Positions 15,098-24,667 of a DNA stretch of 58,008 nucleotides are shown here, one piece after another. This stretch comes from Planctomycetota bacterium (GTDB taxonomy: Bacteria > Planctomycetota > Phycisphaerae > Phycisphaerales > SM1A02). Each line of letters begins with the position of its first letter. Position 1 is the stretch's first letter. The translations under genes and the position numbers were made by a program. The notes beneath the pieces are model-generated. The model was not told the origin of the DNA. It did no database searches and saw only the letters and a list, made by a program, of their open reading frames with translations. The stretch lies in the NCBI GenBank assembly GCA_024226535.1, contig JAAELP010000080.1, positions 1-58,008 of the forward strand, in the 5' to 3' direction.

Positions 15098-17725
15098 TCA
15101 TTTGCATCGCTTGCGGACGCTCATGCAGTGCTCACTGAACACCGCACTCCAGGAGTCCCAGAAACCGGGCAGAATCTCGTGCATACCCTCGAGCTTGCGC
15201 ATGGCATTGACGACCGCCGGGGTGAAGAGCAGATCCTCGCGCTTCATCGGGCAGACCCACGCGGAGCCCTCCGTGTAGTGCACGGTCCCGAGGCAGACGG
15301 AGCCGTCGTTCGCCTTGAGGCAGGAGTGGCGGTAGAAGAGTTGGTACGGCGCCCACGCCTGGTGCTCGGCTTGGTCGCATCCCCTTGCAGAGAGCTTGGG
15401 AATGTACGCTCCCGGGAACTCGTTGCCGACGTTCCCCTTGACGTCATACAGAGGTGACTTCGGGCAATCGTCGAGCTTCAGCCCGAAGGTCCCCGTCTCC
15501 GAGACCGTCAGGTACAGGCACTGCTCGCCGACCCCCTTCTCCTCCGTTGCGTGGCGCCGAAACGCCTCCAGCAGGACAGCGTCGGCGAAAGCGGAGTCGG
15601 CCACCATTCCCGTGTTCAACATGACCCAATCGCGTGCCTTCGCCTCGTTGTCGAAGGTGACCGTCCGGCCCTCCTCCTTCTCCCGCTCGAGGATCCGAAC
15701 GAGGTACGTGGGGTCGACCTCCCCCTCGGGGAGTCGCTCGAACCGGAAGTTGGTCGAAGGAATCCGTTCCTCGCGCGCAGGCCCGCTCGGAGCGGACAGG
15801 CGGGACACCACGCTCGCGTAGTCCACTTTCAGTTCGTCGAGCTCGTCCAGCTTGATCGTGAAGCCGGACCCGGGGTTCGCGACGACGAACTCCTCCGTGA
15901 GCTCGTCCTCGACCTGCCGGAAGCAGCCTCGGCCGTCGATGACCTTCCCCGGTGTGACCTCGACCGTGAACTGCAGCCCGGCTACCGGCCGGATGATTCT
16001 CGGGATCAGGCCGCAGATCACGCCTCGTCCGAACAGCGCGAGGAAAGCGGCGCACAGATCAGTTTCGTTCGACGGGCGACTACAGAGCGTGTCGATGGCA
16101 TCCTGGACGCTCTTGGCCTCCTCGAGATCCGGACATGCGCCGGGCTCGTACTTCACATGGAGCGCGGCGAGGTTGCACAGTCGCGCCACGACCTTGTCGA
16201 GCACGAGCTTGACGGTGTCGTCGGACTCCGCGACCGCGCCGCTCGGGCACTTGCCCTTGACCTCGTAGCTCACGTGCTCGGCGGAGAGACCGCACAGCCG
16301 CTTCACCACGTGGTCGAGCGTCTTCTCGACGGTGTCGTCCGTCTCCTCGACCGCGCCGTTGGGGCAGTCGTGCTTGACCTTGTAGCCCACATCCCCTGCC
16401 GTAAGATCGGTCAGCGGCGGGAAGCGCAGCCCGCGACGTCGCCGGCCCTTCTCGACGATGAGGTCGCCGCCGTCGTCGCGAGTCCCGATCAGCAGGTAAT
16501 GATGCCGGATGCCCACGGGGGTATTGGAGACGAGACGAACGCGCTCATCCTCGCCCCCGACGCTGCCGTCATCCGCGCGCTCGCGGACGACAGCATTCCA
16601 GTAGTCGCCCGCGACGAAGACGGTGTCGTCCGCCAGGTCGAGCACCAGGTGCAGCCGCTCGAGCCGGATGTCGAGCTTCGGCGTGGTCGTGCTCAACGCA
16701 TCCAGCGCGAGGAAACCGTGGCTGCCGCCGCCGATCGCCGAGTCGAGAGGCGTCCCCTTGTCCCGCCCCTCGACCATGGTCCACGCGCCGCCGTTGCGCG
16801 TCAGCCGGCAATAGCCGTCCCAGCGACGCACGAACACGTCGCTCGGAGCGCCAATGAGCGAGTCCACCAGGTCTCGGACTTCGAGGTCGCTCTCGTGACC
16901 CGGCGCGTGGACGCCGAGGTGCTTCTCACTGGTCTCGGTGAAGTACTCGTATATCCAGCTTCCCTCGAAGTCGTCGGGCTTCTCGTCGATCGGGTGCTGC
17001 TCCGCCGCGTTCTCGCTGGACCACTTGAGCACGATCTCGTCCGGGCTCCACGGTAAGCCGATCACCTGGTGCACCTCGACCCGGAACAGGTAGTTGCCGA
17101 TCGTGTGCTCGATGGGGACGTCCGCCGCGCAGGGCTCGCACTCGTCGAAGACGGTCGCACCGTCGTGCAGGGCGAGGCTCAGCTTCGCGGTGCCGATCGG
17201 GCACCGGGCGATCCTCTCATCGAATTCGTCCTTGCTCGCGCAGCGCTTGACCTGCGCCAGCCGCTGGGTGCGGGTGCAGGTGTCCGCCCCGTGCAGCGCC
17301 GGGTCGCGGAGATGCCCGTCCTGCAACGAGACGACGTGCCGGTCCCAGATATCGACGAACCAGGTGGCGCCGGTGTCGTCCCTGGCCGGCGGGTCGGGGA
17401 AGTCGGCCTGCTTCTCGTACTCGAACGCCTTCGTCACGCCGTCGGCGTCCGGATCGACCCGCACCTCGGCCCCCACGCCCTCGGCGTAGACGCGACCCCA
17501 GCCGAGGGTGGCCACGCCGGAGTCCGGATCCACCGCACGGATGAACCCCTCGTCCCTCGGCGCGCCACCGGCGAGCGCGTCCCGGAGCGCCTGGTGCAAC
17601 TGCGTCTTCCCCACCTCGACCTGCTCGTTCCAGTCGGCATCGGTGATCATCCGACCCTGCTGCTGGTAGACGCCCGAGTAGCGTTGGTCGGGCCGGTGGC
17701 TCGGTCTGGATGTTTGGCTCTTCAT
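15098..17725 (-). CDS. DUF6519-type eCIS-associated protein with internal Cys repeats
   Basis: An 875-aa protein. Residues ~15-35 carry RYSGVYQQQGRMITDADWNE, the signature of the DUF6519 family found in tail-like loci. Three tandem ~45-aa repeats lie in the centre, each with a CP-x-GAV-x-E-x-DDTV core and ending LDxVVxRLC; the third is partly diverged (YEPGACPDLEEAKSVQDAID). The C-terminal domain is Cys-bearing and beta-rich. It overlaps the preceding gpI-like gene by 4 bp. The position at the distal end of the baseplate genes suggests a tip, fibre-like or receptor-contacting part, but this is inference, and I do not recognise a catalytic motif. Confidence 0.7.
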   Translation of the reverse strand: MKSQTSRPSHRPDQRYSGVYQQQGRMITDADWNEQVEVGKTQLHQALRDALAGGAPRDEGFIRAVDPDSGVATLGWGRVYAEGVGAEVRVDPDADGVTKAFEYEKQADFPDPPARDDTGATWFVDIWDRHVVSLQDGHLRDPALHGADTCTRTQRLAQVKRCASKDEFDERIARCPIGTAKLSLALHDGATVFDECEPCAADVPIEHTIGNYLFRVEVHQVIGLPWSPDEIVLKWSSENAAEQHPIDEKPDDFEGSWIYEYFTETSEKHLGVHAPGHESDLEVRDLVDSLIGAPSDVFVRRWDGYCRLTRNGGAWTMVEGRDKGTPLDSAIGGGSHGFLALDALSTTTPKLDIRLERLHLVLDLADDTVFVAGDYWNAVVRERADDGSVGGEDERVRLVSNTPVGIRHHYLLIGTRDDGGDLIVEKGRRRRGLRFPPLTDLTAGDVGYKVKHDCPNGAVEETDDTVEKTLDHVVKRLCGLSAEHVSYEVKGKCPSGAVAESDDTVKLVLDKVVARLCNLAALHVKYEPGACPDLEEAKSVQDAIDTLCSRPSNETDLCAAFLALFGRGVICGLIPRIIRPVAGLQFTVEVTPGKVIDGRGCFRQVEDELTEEFVVANPGSGFTIKLDELDELKVDYASVVSRLSAPSGPAREERIPSTNFRFERLPEGEVDPTYLVRILEREKEEGRTVTFDNEAKARDWVMLNTGMVADSAFADAVLLEAFRRHATEEKGVGEQCLYLTVSETGTFGLKLDDCPKSPLYDVKGNVGNEFPGAYIPKLSARGCDQAEHQAWAPYQLFYRHSCLKANDGSVCLGTVHYTEGSAWVCPMKREDLLFTPAVVNAMRKLEGMHEILPGFWDSWSAVFSEHCMSVRKRCK
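16085..16412 (-). repeat. three tandem ~45-codon repeats in the DUF6519 gene
   Basis: Reading on the minus strand, the units start LTAGDVGYKVKHDCPNGAV, LSAEHVSYEVKGKCPSGAV and LAALHVKYEPGACPDLEEA. Each ends in a (V/A)xRLC or DTLC motif. The first two units are also strongly alike at the DNA level, with runs such as ACGGTGTCGTC shared. Two Cys per unit suggest a disulfide or metal site in each repeat. Confidence 0.75.
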
Positions 17726-19386
17726 GGCTCGAGTGACTCCTTCTCCTCGGGCGGCTCCACGTGCAGACGCGCGTCGGGGATCAGGACGGCCACGATCCCC
17801 AGCGGCAGGTAGTCGGTCAGCTTGTCGATGATCGCTTCGTCGGCGAGGCAGTAGCGGCGCTCGTGGTAGGCGCCCATCTCCCCACCGTCCTCGGCGCCGT
17901 GTCGCACGGATTCAGGCGCCCGCGGGTGCAGGACGCCGCATCCCGGTGCGCCGTAGCTTCCGGGCGCCGACCCGTTGCCCGCACACGTCTCGTAGGCGTG
18001 AAAGACCGGCTCGTCCGCGGTGTTGGTCCTACCGGCGTCGAACGCGGCGGGGATGCGCGAATACCGCACACACGAGGCGTTCGGCTTCTCCACGGTCAGG
18101 GCGCCGGCGAAGATGCAGTCGCTGGCGTTCAGCCTCATGGCCGTCGCCTTGTTCAGCACGGTGCAGTACTCGAGTTGGATCTCCGCCTTCACGGCCTCGA
18201 GCGTCTCGACCAGGCAGCCGATCGCGGTGAGATCTGCGGCCACCCCGTCCGCTTCGTCCAGCTCCACCGTGGAAGCCGCAACCGAGCGAAGCTCCAGGGC
18301 GCGGCCGCGAAGCTTGAGGAAGCCGTCGAAGCACAGTCCGGCGATGACCTCCGGCGGCGGGGTGTCGTCGTCGGGGAATGCGGCGTCGGAGATCTCGGCA
18401 GCGTCCCGAATCCGGACCGTGTATCGGGCGCGAGCGGGCAACGGCACCGCGTGCTCGTCGACGAGTTCGAAGGCGCCCCGGCTGTAGAGCGTGCGTCGGC
18501 CCGCCACATCGGGCGCGTAGAACGTGTGATCGGTGCCCGGGGCGCTCTTCACGTCGTCCCAATCGACCGTCGTCGGCTCTTCCGGGGTTGCAGGCCGGAA
18601 GAAGCCGTACGGCGGCGGGACGAACAGCAGCAGGTTCCGCGGATGGACGTGCCCGACACGCCAGTCCGGCGTGCGCACGTCGACGGTGCGGACGCTCGCG
18701 TCCTCGTACGTGCCGGGGAAGCACGGGACCCCGTGCGGATGACGCGCGCGCCACGTCACCGCGGCGCCGTCGTAACGGCTCTCGTGGACGAACGGATCGG
18801 TGGCGCTTGCCTGCACCGCGCGGTCGGCGAAACGCGTGTCGACCGTCGTCACCGGAAGATGACGGTGACGCGGTCCGTCCAACGGGTTCTCGAGGTGACC
18901 GTGCTCGCCGAGCCTGTTCTGATCGTCGAGGTCGGGATCGCGCAGCAGTGGCTTGTCCACCCGCGGCGTCACGGCGACGCGCTGCCAGCCCTCCTGGATC
19001 TCCACCTCGAGCTGCCCGACGGTCTCGGCGATGTCCTCGACGCAGACGCGCGTCCCCTTGCGCTGTCGCCATCCGATCGCATTGGCGACCTCGGCGCGGC
19101 GGCCGTCGACGTGGGGCGAGAGCAGCCTCGCATCGAGCAGGCGTGCCAGGTAAGGCAACAGCCACTCCTGGACGCGGCGACCCCCCGGTGGCTGGTCGAG
19201 CTGCGCGAAGGCGTCGGCGTGTCGCTGCTCGAGCGTCTCGCGCACGCGATCGAGCAGATCGCCACACGCCTCGAGGTAGAGACGCAGGTGATCGACGTCG
19301 GGCGCGTCATTCCTCCGGTCCCGTTCACGGTAGACCAGCGGCAGCAGGGACCAGAGCTGGTCGATGCTCTTCCGGCGCTCGGTCAC
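17722..19386 (-). CDS. phage tail protein I-like baseplate component
   Basis: Start GTG 19386 overlaps the stop of the baseplate-J gene (GTGA), giving 554 aa. The much longer open frame upstream lies inside the neighbour and is a shadow. The N-terminal ~150 residues (SIDQLWSLLPLVYRERD..., DLLDRVRETLEQRHADAF, LLPYLARLLDARLL, EVANAIGWRQRKGTRVCVEDIAE) match the P2 gpI-like tail family seen at the end of CIS baseplate genes. The long C-terminal part, with a FVPPPYGFFRP motif and conserved Cys, is specific to eCIS versions. Expected to join the baseplate wedge to peripheral elements. Confidence 0.75.
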   Translation of the reverse strand: MTERRKSIDQLWSLLPLVYRERDRRNDAPDVDHLRLYLEACGDLLDRVRETLEQRHADAFAQLDQPPGGRRVQEWLLPYLARLLDARLLSPHVDGRRAEVANAIGWRQRKGTRVCVEDIAETVGQLEVEIQEGWQRVAVTPRVDKPLLRDPDLDDQNRLGEHGHLENPLDGPRHRHLPVTTVDTRFADRAVQASATDPFVHESRYDGAAVTWRARHPHGVPCFPGTYEDASVRTVDVRTPDWRVGHVHPRNLLLFVPPPYGFFRPATPEEPTTVDWDDVKSAPGTDHTFYAPDVAGRRTLYSRGAFELVDEHAVPLPARARYTVRIRDAAEISDAAFPDDDTPPPEVIAGLCFDGFLKLRGRALELRSVAASTVELDEADGVAADLTAIGCLVETLEAVKAEIQLEYCTVLNKATAMRLNASDCIFAGALTVEKPNASCVRYSRIPAAFDAGRTNTADEPVFHAYETCAGNGSAPGSYGAPGCGVLHPRAPESVRHGAEDGGEMGAYHERRYCLADEAIIDKLTDYLPLGIVAVLIPDARLHVEPPEEKESLEP

Positions 19387-22300
19387 AGCTCGTACTCCTC
19401 CCACGTCAGGTCGAGCCGGCAACGCTCGGGGTCGAAGAACGCCACCTGCCGATCGGATGGCCAGACGCTGCGAATCACGCCGTCGACGCCGAGACGGGTG
19501 ATCGGGTAGCCGCCGAAGGCGCCGGGCGCGAGCGACGGCACGGCGCCGCGGGCGAACTCCGCCGCGCGCATCGTTCGGAATGCCGATTGGTCGAGGAAGA
19601 TCTCGGCCATCCGCACCGCACGCTGGATCTCGGCGACACGCTCGGCGGAGAGGCCGAGCTGATCGCCCAGCGTCTCCTCGCTCATCGCGTCCGCTTCGCG
19701 CAGCGTGATGCCGGGCACGGCGGCCAGTGCCCCGAGCGACTCGCCGAGCGAGATCAGCGAACGTGCCTTGACCCGAAACTCCCAGAGCCGGGCCGGAGCG
19801 ACGGCGAACGACACGCCCGCGTCGAGGTCGACCGTGCGCGGATCGAAGTCGGCCAGCGCGCCGATCGACGAGACGCCCCGGTCCGCGAGCCAGTCCGCGT
19901 AGGTCCGGCCGGTGCCGCTCGAGGCGATCTCGCCGATGCCCTGGATTTCTTGCGTGCGTCGCTCGGCAACCGGAATATCGCGCGGTAGGTCGGGCCGCCC
20001 CGCCTCCCTGGTCGTCGCGCCGGTGTGCCGCGCCGCGACGATCCGGCAGAGGCAGTTCTCGACGCCCGCTACCGCCTCGACGATCGCGTAGACCTCGCTG
20101 CGGTAGAGCGGCGCGCCGAGCTCGCGCCGCTCGAGCGACAGCGAGGCGACGAGCGCGTCGCGCACGGCGGCGAGAACGTGCTCGGGCTCGTACTCGTTGC
20201 TCTTGATCCGTACCGCCCCGGCGAGATCGATCTCGACGCGCTCGTACGGCGAAACCAGCACGTTGACGCCCGGCAGGGCGTGGGAACGGAGGAAGTCGCC
20301 GATCGTCCCGGCCAGCGCGCCCAGTTCGCCCCCGCCCGCGGGCACCACCACCACCTCGACCGTCTCGTGACGGCCGATCGCCGCCTTCTGATGGAACGCC
20401 CGCGCCTGCCACACGCTGCTTTGACTGGCCGCGAGGTGACCGAAGTCCGCGATCGAGACGGCGCGCTCCAGAGTGAGCAGGCTGCTCGGCGCGTTCTGCC
20501 GCAACGACGCTGCGCTCTCCATCGCGGCGCCGCCGCTGCTCGCGAGAGGCTGGCGGACGCTCTCGACCAGGGGATCGGGACGCACGGCCTTGGTGAGGCC
20601 GTTCGGATCGAGGTTCCCGATCAGACCCACGCCTTCCCGGTGCAGGATGCGTACGTTGTTGGGGCCGGCCGGCAATCGTCGGCCGTGCGTGCCGTCGCCG
20701 AACTCGAGGAGCAGGTGTCCATCGGCCGTCATACGCACGGTGTAGGCCGCGTCGGTCGCTCGGGAGTTCCGCAGGCTCGACACCTGCTGCCACGTCTGCC
20801 CGTCGACCCGCACATCGATCGCCGCGCGCACGCCCGCGGTCTGGCTGGCGTCGGCAACGAACGAGACGTCGGCGACCTCGAACCGCAGACGCTGGTTGTT
20901 CACGGTGGCGTCGCCGCTGCCGAGCACACGCTCCTTGCGAGTCTCCCCATGACCGGCGCGCACGACGTTGGCGCGGATCACCGTGTTGCCCAGCGTGAAG
21001 CCGTCCGCGGCGCTCAGCGGCTCCGACAACGTGAGCGTGCCCCGCGTGTCGTCCACCTCGACCAGAGAGCACAGCGCAGCGCCCTCGCACGCCCCCTCCG
21101 CGACCTCGCGCTCGACGATGACCGACCGGCCGACCGCGAGCGTCGCGGGCAGGCCGGCGTCCGGGTCGAGATCGATCGTCAGCACGCGCCCGTCGACCGA
21201 CGCGGGGTTGCGGTCGTGGTCTCGCGGCGACAGGGTGTGCTCGAACGGGCCGTAGAGCCGGTGCATGACGTCGGCGGTGTCGGTCGTGCCGGCCTCGGTG
21301 TCGCCCTCGGCGAAGTCGCCGAGCCGGATCGTCCGAAAGGCCTCCTGATCGAGCAACGCCTCGATCAGCCGAACCGTCGCGATCACATCGGCGGCCTGAT
21401 CAGGGGCAAGACCGGTGATCAACGCGAGATTCTCGACGCTCATCCCGACCACGCGATCGAGCGTGAAGGTCCACAGGCCGGCGAGACGCGCCAGCTTCTC
21501 CCGCTGCTCAAGCAGCAGGCGCGCCTTGGTCCGCAGCTCGCGCACCCAGGTTGCGGGGATGTTCTTGACGATCGGCGGCGCGAGCTCGGCCAGGTCACGG
21601 ATCGACGAGATCCCGGCGTCCCGCATGGCGTCGGCGCGGCGGCGACCGATGCCCTGGATGTCCACCACGTCGCGGTTTGCGACCGGGAAGTCGTCCGGCA
21701 GCGTCTGGCCCGAAGGCACGCCGAGCCGCACGCGGTGCGTGCTCTCCAACTCGTGCACGTTGACGACGATGCGCGGGCGGAGGCCGAGGGGACCGTCCGC
21801 CACGACCCAGTCACCGCTCTGAAGGTCGCCCGGGGCGCCGTCGAACAGATAGCCGCCTTCGGTGTCCTTCGCGACCGTCGCCTGCGGCATGAGGCCACCG
21901 TGAACGACGAAGACCTCGTGCACGCTCTCGTGCGAGACCTTGTGCACCGAGCTCGTGACGTCCGTATCCGTGTAGGTCACCTTCGTGTAGTACCCCGGCG
22001 GCAGCTCCGCGAGCGCGCCGCCGGTCTCATAGCCCACCCCCGAGACCGCCGTCGTGAAGCTGAGCGCGCCCTCCGCGGAGCGCGCGACGCAGCTCGCGCG
22101 GTAGACGTCCTGGCCGTCGCTCGGCACCGTCGGCCGGGCGAGTCGCATCGACGTCTCGTCCGCCTCGGTGACGCGGTTGAAGCGCCAGTGGCTGCCCGAC
22201 TCCCACGCGATCACCTCGCCGACCGAGAAGCCGTGCGGTGCGGCGCAGGTCAGCACGTCCCGGCCGTTCATCCTCGGGACGGCCACCTGCTTGGGCACGA

Positions 22301-23102
22301 CGTGCAGGGTGATGTCGCCCAGCGCCCAGCCCCTCCAATCCGTCGCCCCCTCCGCGTCGCCCAGGCGGACGGTGCGGGGCGTGCGCTCGGCATCGTCCAC
22401 GTCGGCCACGGTGACGATGGCGGTTTCCCGCGTGCGCTCGTTGGCGATCAGGCCGCGATCGCCGACGGAGATCACCGCGTCGGCGTCGATCGTCCAGACC
22501 AGCGCCTGCGCGGTCGGCGGGAGACTGCGGTACGGCTCGGGATTGCGATCCCAATCGCGCAGACGCAGCCCGTTGAGCGCGGCATCGACATCGAGATCCT
22601 CGAGGGTCTCGAAGACGATCGGAGCGCTGCCGTCGTCGGGCGTGTGCCGCACCGCGAAGCCGGTCGTGAGCGTTCCGCTCTGACCGTCGGGCGTCTTCAG
22701 CACGAGTGAGGTGAAGGCCGACGCGGGAGGCGTCGGGTGATAGTCGATCATCTCCACCAGCCGGCGCAGGTTCTCCCACTGCGTGGCCGTCTCGAGGTAG
22801 CCCTCGTTGGCATCGGCGTCGATGTGCTCGGTCAGCACATGGACGGCGCGGGCCAGCGTCCGGCCCAGCTCCCAGCCCCAGTCGCCCGTCGATCCGCCGT
22901 ACTGCTCTTCGAGCCTCTCCTTGCGCTCTGCCCGCGATTCGGGTCCGGACGGCGCGCTCCCCGCCTGCCAGCGATCGAAGACCGGCTGGCGCGCCAGAGC
23001 GTCGCGCACGATCTCGAGGAACGTCGCGGCGTTCCCGTCGACATAGCGGAATCGGGCGAGGCCCGAGCGGTTCCAGCGGGTGAGGTCGGTTTCCGCGCTC
23101 AT
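19383..23102 (-). CDS. giant baseplate J-like wedge protein with helix-hairpin-helix insertions
   Basis: A 1239-aa protein starting MSAETDLTRWNRSGLARF. The N-terminal third corresponds to eCIS wedge proteins (YVDGNAATFLEIVRDALA, then WENLRRLVEMIDYHPTPPAS). A baseplate_J-type core lies at about 740-1000 (LLEFGDGTHGRRLPAG..., VSIADFGHLAASQSSVWQAR, VEVVVVPAGGGELGALAG). Two HhH-like modules are inserted: one at ~480-560 (DIQGIGRRRADAMRDAGISS) and one near the C-terminus (EIQGIGEIASSGTG..., ADRGVSSIGALADFDPRTVD). Both are followed by helical segments. Typical Afp12/Pvc12-like proteins are ~900-1000 aa, so this one is enlarged. It overlaps both neighbours by 4 bp. Confidence 0.8.
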   Translation of the reverse strand: MSAETDLTRWNRSGLARFRYVDGNAATFLEIVRDALARQPVFDRWQAGSAPSGPESRAERKERLEEQYGGSTGDWGWELGRTLARAVHVLTEHIDADANEGYLETATQWENLRRLVEMIDYHPTPPASAFTSLVLKTPDGQSGTLTTGFAVRHTPDDGSAPIVFETLEDLDVDAALNGLRLRDWDRNPEPYRSLPPTAQALVWTIDADAVISVGDRGLIANERTRETAIVTVADVDDAERTPRTVRLGDAEGATDWRGWALGDITLHVVPKQVAVPRMNGRDVLTCAAPHGFSVGEVIAWESGSHWRFNRVTEADETSMRLARPTVPSDGQDVYRASCVARSAEGALSFTTAVSGVGYETGGALAELPPGYYTKVTYTDTDVTSSVHKVSHESVHEVFVVHGGLMPQATVAKDTEGGYLFDGAPGDLQSGDWVVADGPLGLRPRIVVNVHELESTHRVRLGVPSGQTLPDDFPVANRDVVDIQGIGRRRADAMRDAGISSIRDLAELAPPIVKNIPATWVRELRTKARLLLEQREKLARLAGLWTFTLDRVVGMSVENLALITGLAPDQAADVIATVRLIEALLDQEAFRTIRLGDFAEGDTEAGTTDTADVMHRLYGPFEHTLSPRDHDRNPASVDGRVLTIDLDPDAGLPATLAVGRSVIVEREVAEGACEGAALCSLVEVDDTRGTLTLSEPLSAADGFTLGNTVIRANVVRAGHGETRKERVLGSGDATVNNQRLRFEVADVSFVADASQTAGVRAAIDVRVDGQTWQQVSSLRNSRATDAAYTVRMTADGHLLLEFGDGTHGRRLPAGPNNVRILHREGVGLIGNLDPNGLTKAVRPDPLVESVRQPLASSGGAAMESAASLRQNAPSSLLTLERAVSIADFGHLAASQSSVWQARAFHQKAAIGRHETVEVVVVPAGGGELGALAGTIGDFLRSHALPGVNVLVSPYERVEIDLAGAVRIKSNEYEPEHVLAAVRDALVASLSLERRELGAPLYRSEVYAIVEAVAGVENCLCRIVAARHTGATTREAGRPDLPRDIPVAERRTQEIQGIGEIASSGTGRTYADWLADRGVSSIGALADFDPRTVDLDAGVSFAVAPARLWEFRVKARSLISLGESLGALAAVPGITLREADAMSEETLGDQLGLSAERVAEIQRAVRMAEIFLDQSAFRTMRAAEFARGAVPSLAPGAFGGYPITRLGVDGVIRSVWPSDRQVAFFDPERCRLDLTWEEYEL

Positions 23103-24277
23103 CCGCGGCGTCCTCCGTGGAAACGCAGGGTGAGGATCCCGTGCCTTGGTTCCTTCGGATTGCTGTCGCAGCGCGCGACCTCGAGGCCGTCCAGCTCGAT
23201 CCGCCCGATCTCCGACCGATCCGGGTAGCCGCGGCCGAGCTTCTTGAAGCGGTTCAGGCAGACGTGCTCCACACCGTCAAGACGCATGACCGTCTCGAAG
23301 ACGTCGCTCGCGTGCACGTCCTCCCCGAACCGGAGGCGGCCGGCCTCGAAGAACCCCCCCGGCCCCGTGCCCAATGCCTCCGCCACGGCGCGCCGCACCT
23401 CCGACCGGAAGTAGTTCGGGGCGACCTGCATCGTGAGCGAGATGTGGATACCCACCTGGCTGGCGTCGAGCAGCAGGACTTCCTGCCCCACCATGCGCAG
23501 CGCGTCGACGTACGGTCGCAGGATGCTGCGCAGGCTCGGCTGATCCGAGCCCTCGGGCCACTCCGGTGAGCGGATGCCAAGCTGCTCGTGCAGCTCGGTG
23601 ATGGCCTTCTGCACGTCGGTCTCCAGGGCGGGCTCCTCATCGAGCGGCTCGTTGTTCAGCAGGATCACGCCCACCCGGATCGTGGACCAGGCGCCGGACC
23701 AGCGCCACGAAGCGCTGGCTCGCTTCACGAGGGGGTGCTCTTCCAGGCGGTCCCCGTAATCCTCGAGCGATGCCATGCGCTTCTGCGTGTGGATCCCGTA
23801 CGGTCCCCGTCGGCGGGCCACGTCCATCGCCGACGGCGTGCTGCCCCAGTACTGAAGCAGCGCCTCCCGGCGGTCGGACGGCGCGAGGTCCTTGGCGACG
23901 TGCCCGGCGGCGACGGCCTGCTCGACCGCGTCGTCTCCGATCAGCTCGAGATGCGCGAGCACCGACTGGGGGCGCCGCGCCGTCTGGAGGTAGCTCTCCG
24001 CCGCCACCCGATCGGCCATGTCCGAGAGCTGGTCGAGCACCGCCGCGAAGAGCTCGACGATCACGACCTCGAGATCCGCCGGCGTCCAGCGCGTACGCTC
24101 GGGATGCCGCGCGGCCAGCTCACGAAGCATGAAGGCGCGGAAGCTGTCGAAGTCGCGCACGCGCCAGTCGAAGTCGTCACCGATTTCGGGGAGCGGCGCC
24201 GGCAGCACGACCTCGCGGCTCCCGCAGTCGGGGCAGCCACCGTCGAATGCCAGTCTGGCCTGGGGGGTCTCGGCCAC
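23099..24277 (-). CDS. second baseplate J-like wedge protein
   Basis: A 392-aa protein. After a zinc-ribbon-like CPDCGSREV near residue 15, the sequence FDWRVRDFDSFRAFMLREL and WTPADLEVVIVELFAAVLDQLSDMADRVAAESYL matches eCIS Afp11/Pvc11-like baseplate J proteins. The middle and C-terminus (VGVILLNNEPLDEE, PSLRSILRPYVDALRMVGQE, VGIHISLTMQVAPNYFRSEV, RRAVAEALGTGPGGFFEAGRLRFG) are the usual J-family beta-rich ending. It should form the inner wedge with the larger paralogue that follows it. It is 6 bp after gp25 and overlaps the giant J gene by 4 bp. Confidence 0.82.
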   Translation of the reverse strand: MAETPQARLAFDGGCPDCGSREVVLPAPLPEIGDDFDWRVRDFDSFRAFMLRELAARHPERTRWTPADLEVVIVELFAAVLDQLSDMADRVAAESYLQTARRPQSVLAHLELIGDDAVEQAVAAGHVAKDLAPSDRREALLQYWGSTPSAMDVARRRGPYGIHTQKRMASLEDYGDRLEEHPLVKRASASWRWSGAWSTIRVGVILLNNEPLDEEPALETDVQKAITELHEQLGIRSPEWPEGSDQPSLRSILRPYVDALRMVGQEVLLLDASQVGIHISLTMQVAPNYFRSEVRRAVAEALGTGPGGFFEAGRLRFGEDVHASDVFETVMRLDGVEHVCLNRFKKLGRGYPDRSEIGRIELDGLEVARCDSNPKEPRHGILTLRFHGGRRG

Positions 24278-24283
24278 GGGGGT

Positions 24284-24667
24284 TCAGCTCGTCTCGGACT
24301 GAAAGGTGACCGTCTCGCGATGTCCGATGGTCGCGAGCTGGTAGCGGATGGTGATGCGCAGCTTCTCGTCGTCCGGCTGAACGGTGATCTCGAGCGACTT
24401 GGGATCGACCTCGCCCCGCAGCGCCTCGCCGAGAGCGCTCGCGATGCGCTTGTGCGTCACGGAAGCGAGCGACGAGTCGTTCGGCTCGAAGACGAGCCGC
24501 CGGACGCCCGCCCCGAACTCGGGGCGCATGACGCGCTCCCCGGCCGCGGTGAAGAGCACCTGCTCGATCTGCTCGCGTACGTGCGCGTCGCGCCCGCTGG
24601 TCAGCGGTCCGTCGGGGCCGACGCGAAACGGGAACGCGAGATAGCGAGGGTCGGGAAGGGTGCTCAT
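24284..24667 (-). CDS. gp25/GPW-like baseplate protein
   Basis: A 127-aa protein with the family pattern REQIEQVLFTAAGERVMRP followed by EFGAGVRRLVFEPND (the E-F-G-x-G-L/V motif of T4 gp25). The end is beta-rich (RITIRYQLATIGHRETVTF). gp25 anchors the sheath to the wedge at the start of sheath assembly. Length is typical (~125-140 aa). It overlaps the upstream spike gene by 4 bp, so translation is probably coupled. Confidence 0.9.
   Translation of the reverse strand: MSTLPDPRYLAFPFRVGPDGPLTSGRDAHVREQIEQVLFTAAGERVMRPEFGAGVRRLVFEPNDSSLASVTHKRIASALGEALRGEVDPKSLEITVQPDDEKLRITIRYQLATIGHRETVTFQSETS

Noticed and set aside
17722..21090. Extending the gpI-like gene to a start at 21090.
   Set aside because: The extension is entirely inside the baseplate J gene in another frame and is Arg-rich without homologous motif. 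The GTG at 19386 overlaps the J stop, as in the rest of the operon.
20025..22709. Open frame of 894 codons on the plus strand opposite the baseplate J gene, and similar long antisense frames (12658-15138, 52372-55230, 55582-58005).
   Set aside because: Long antisense frames are expected in GC-rich DNA. They are Arg/Gly/Asp-rich with no domain, and the other strand encodes well-conserved proteins with coupled starts and stops.
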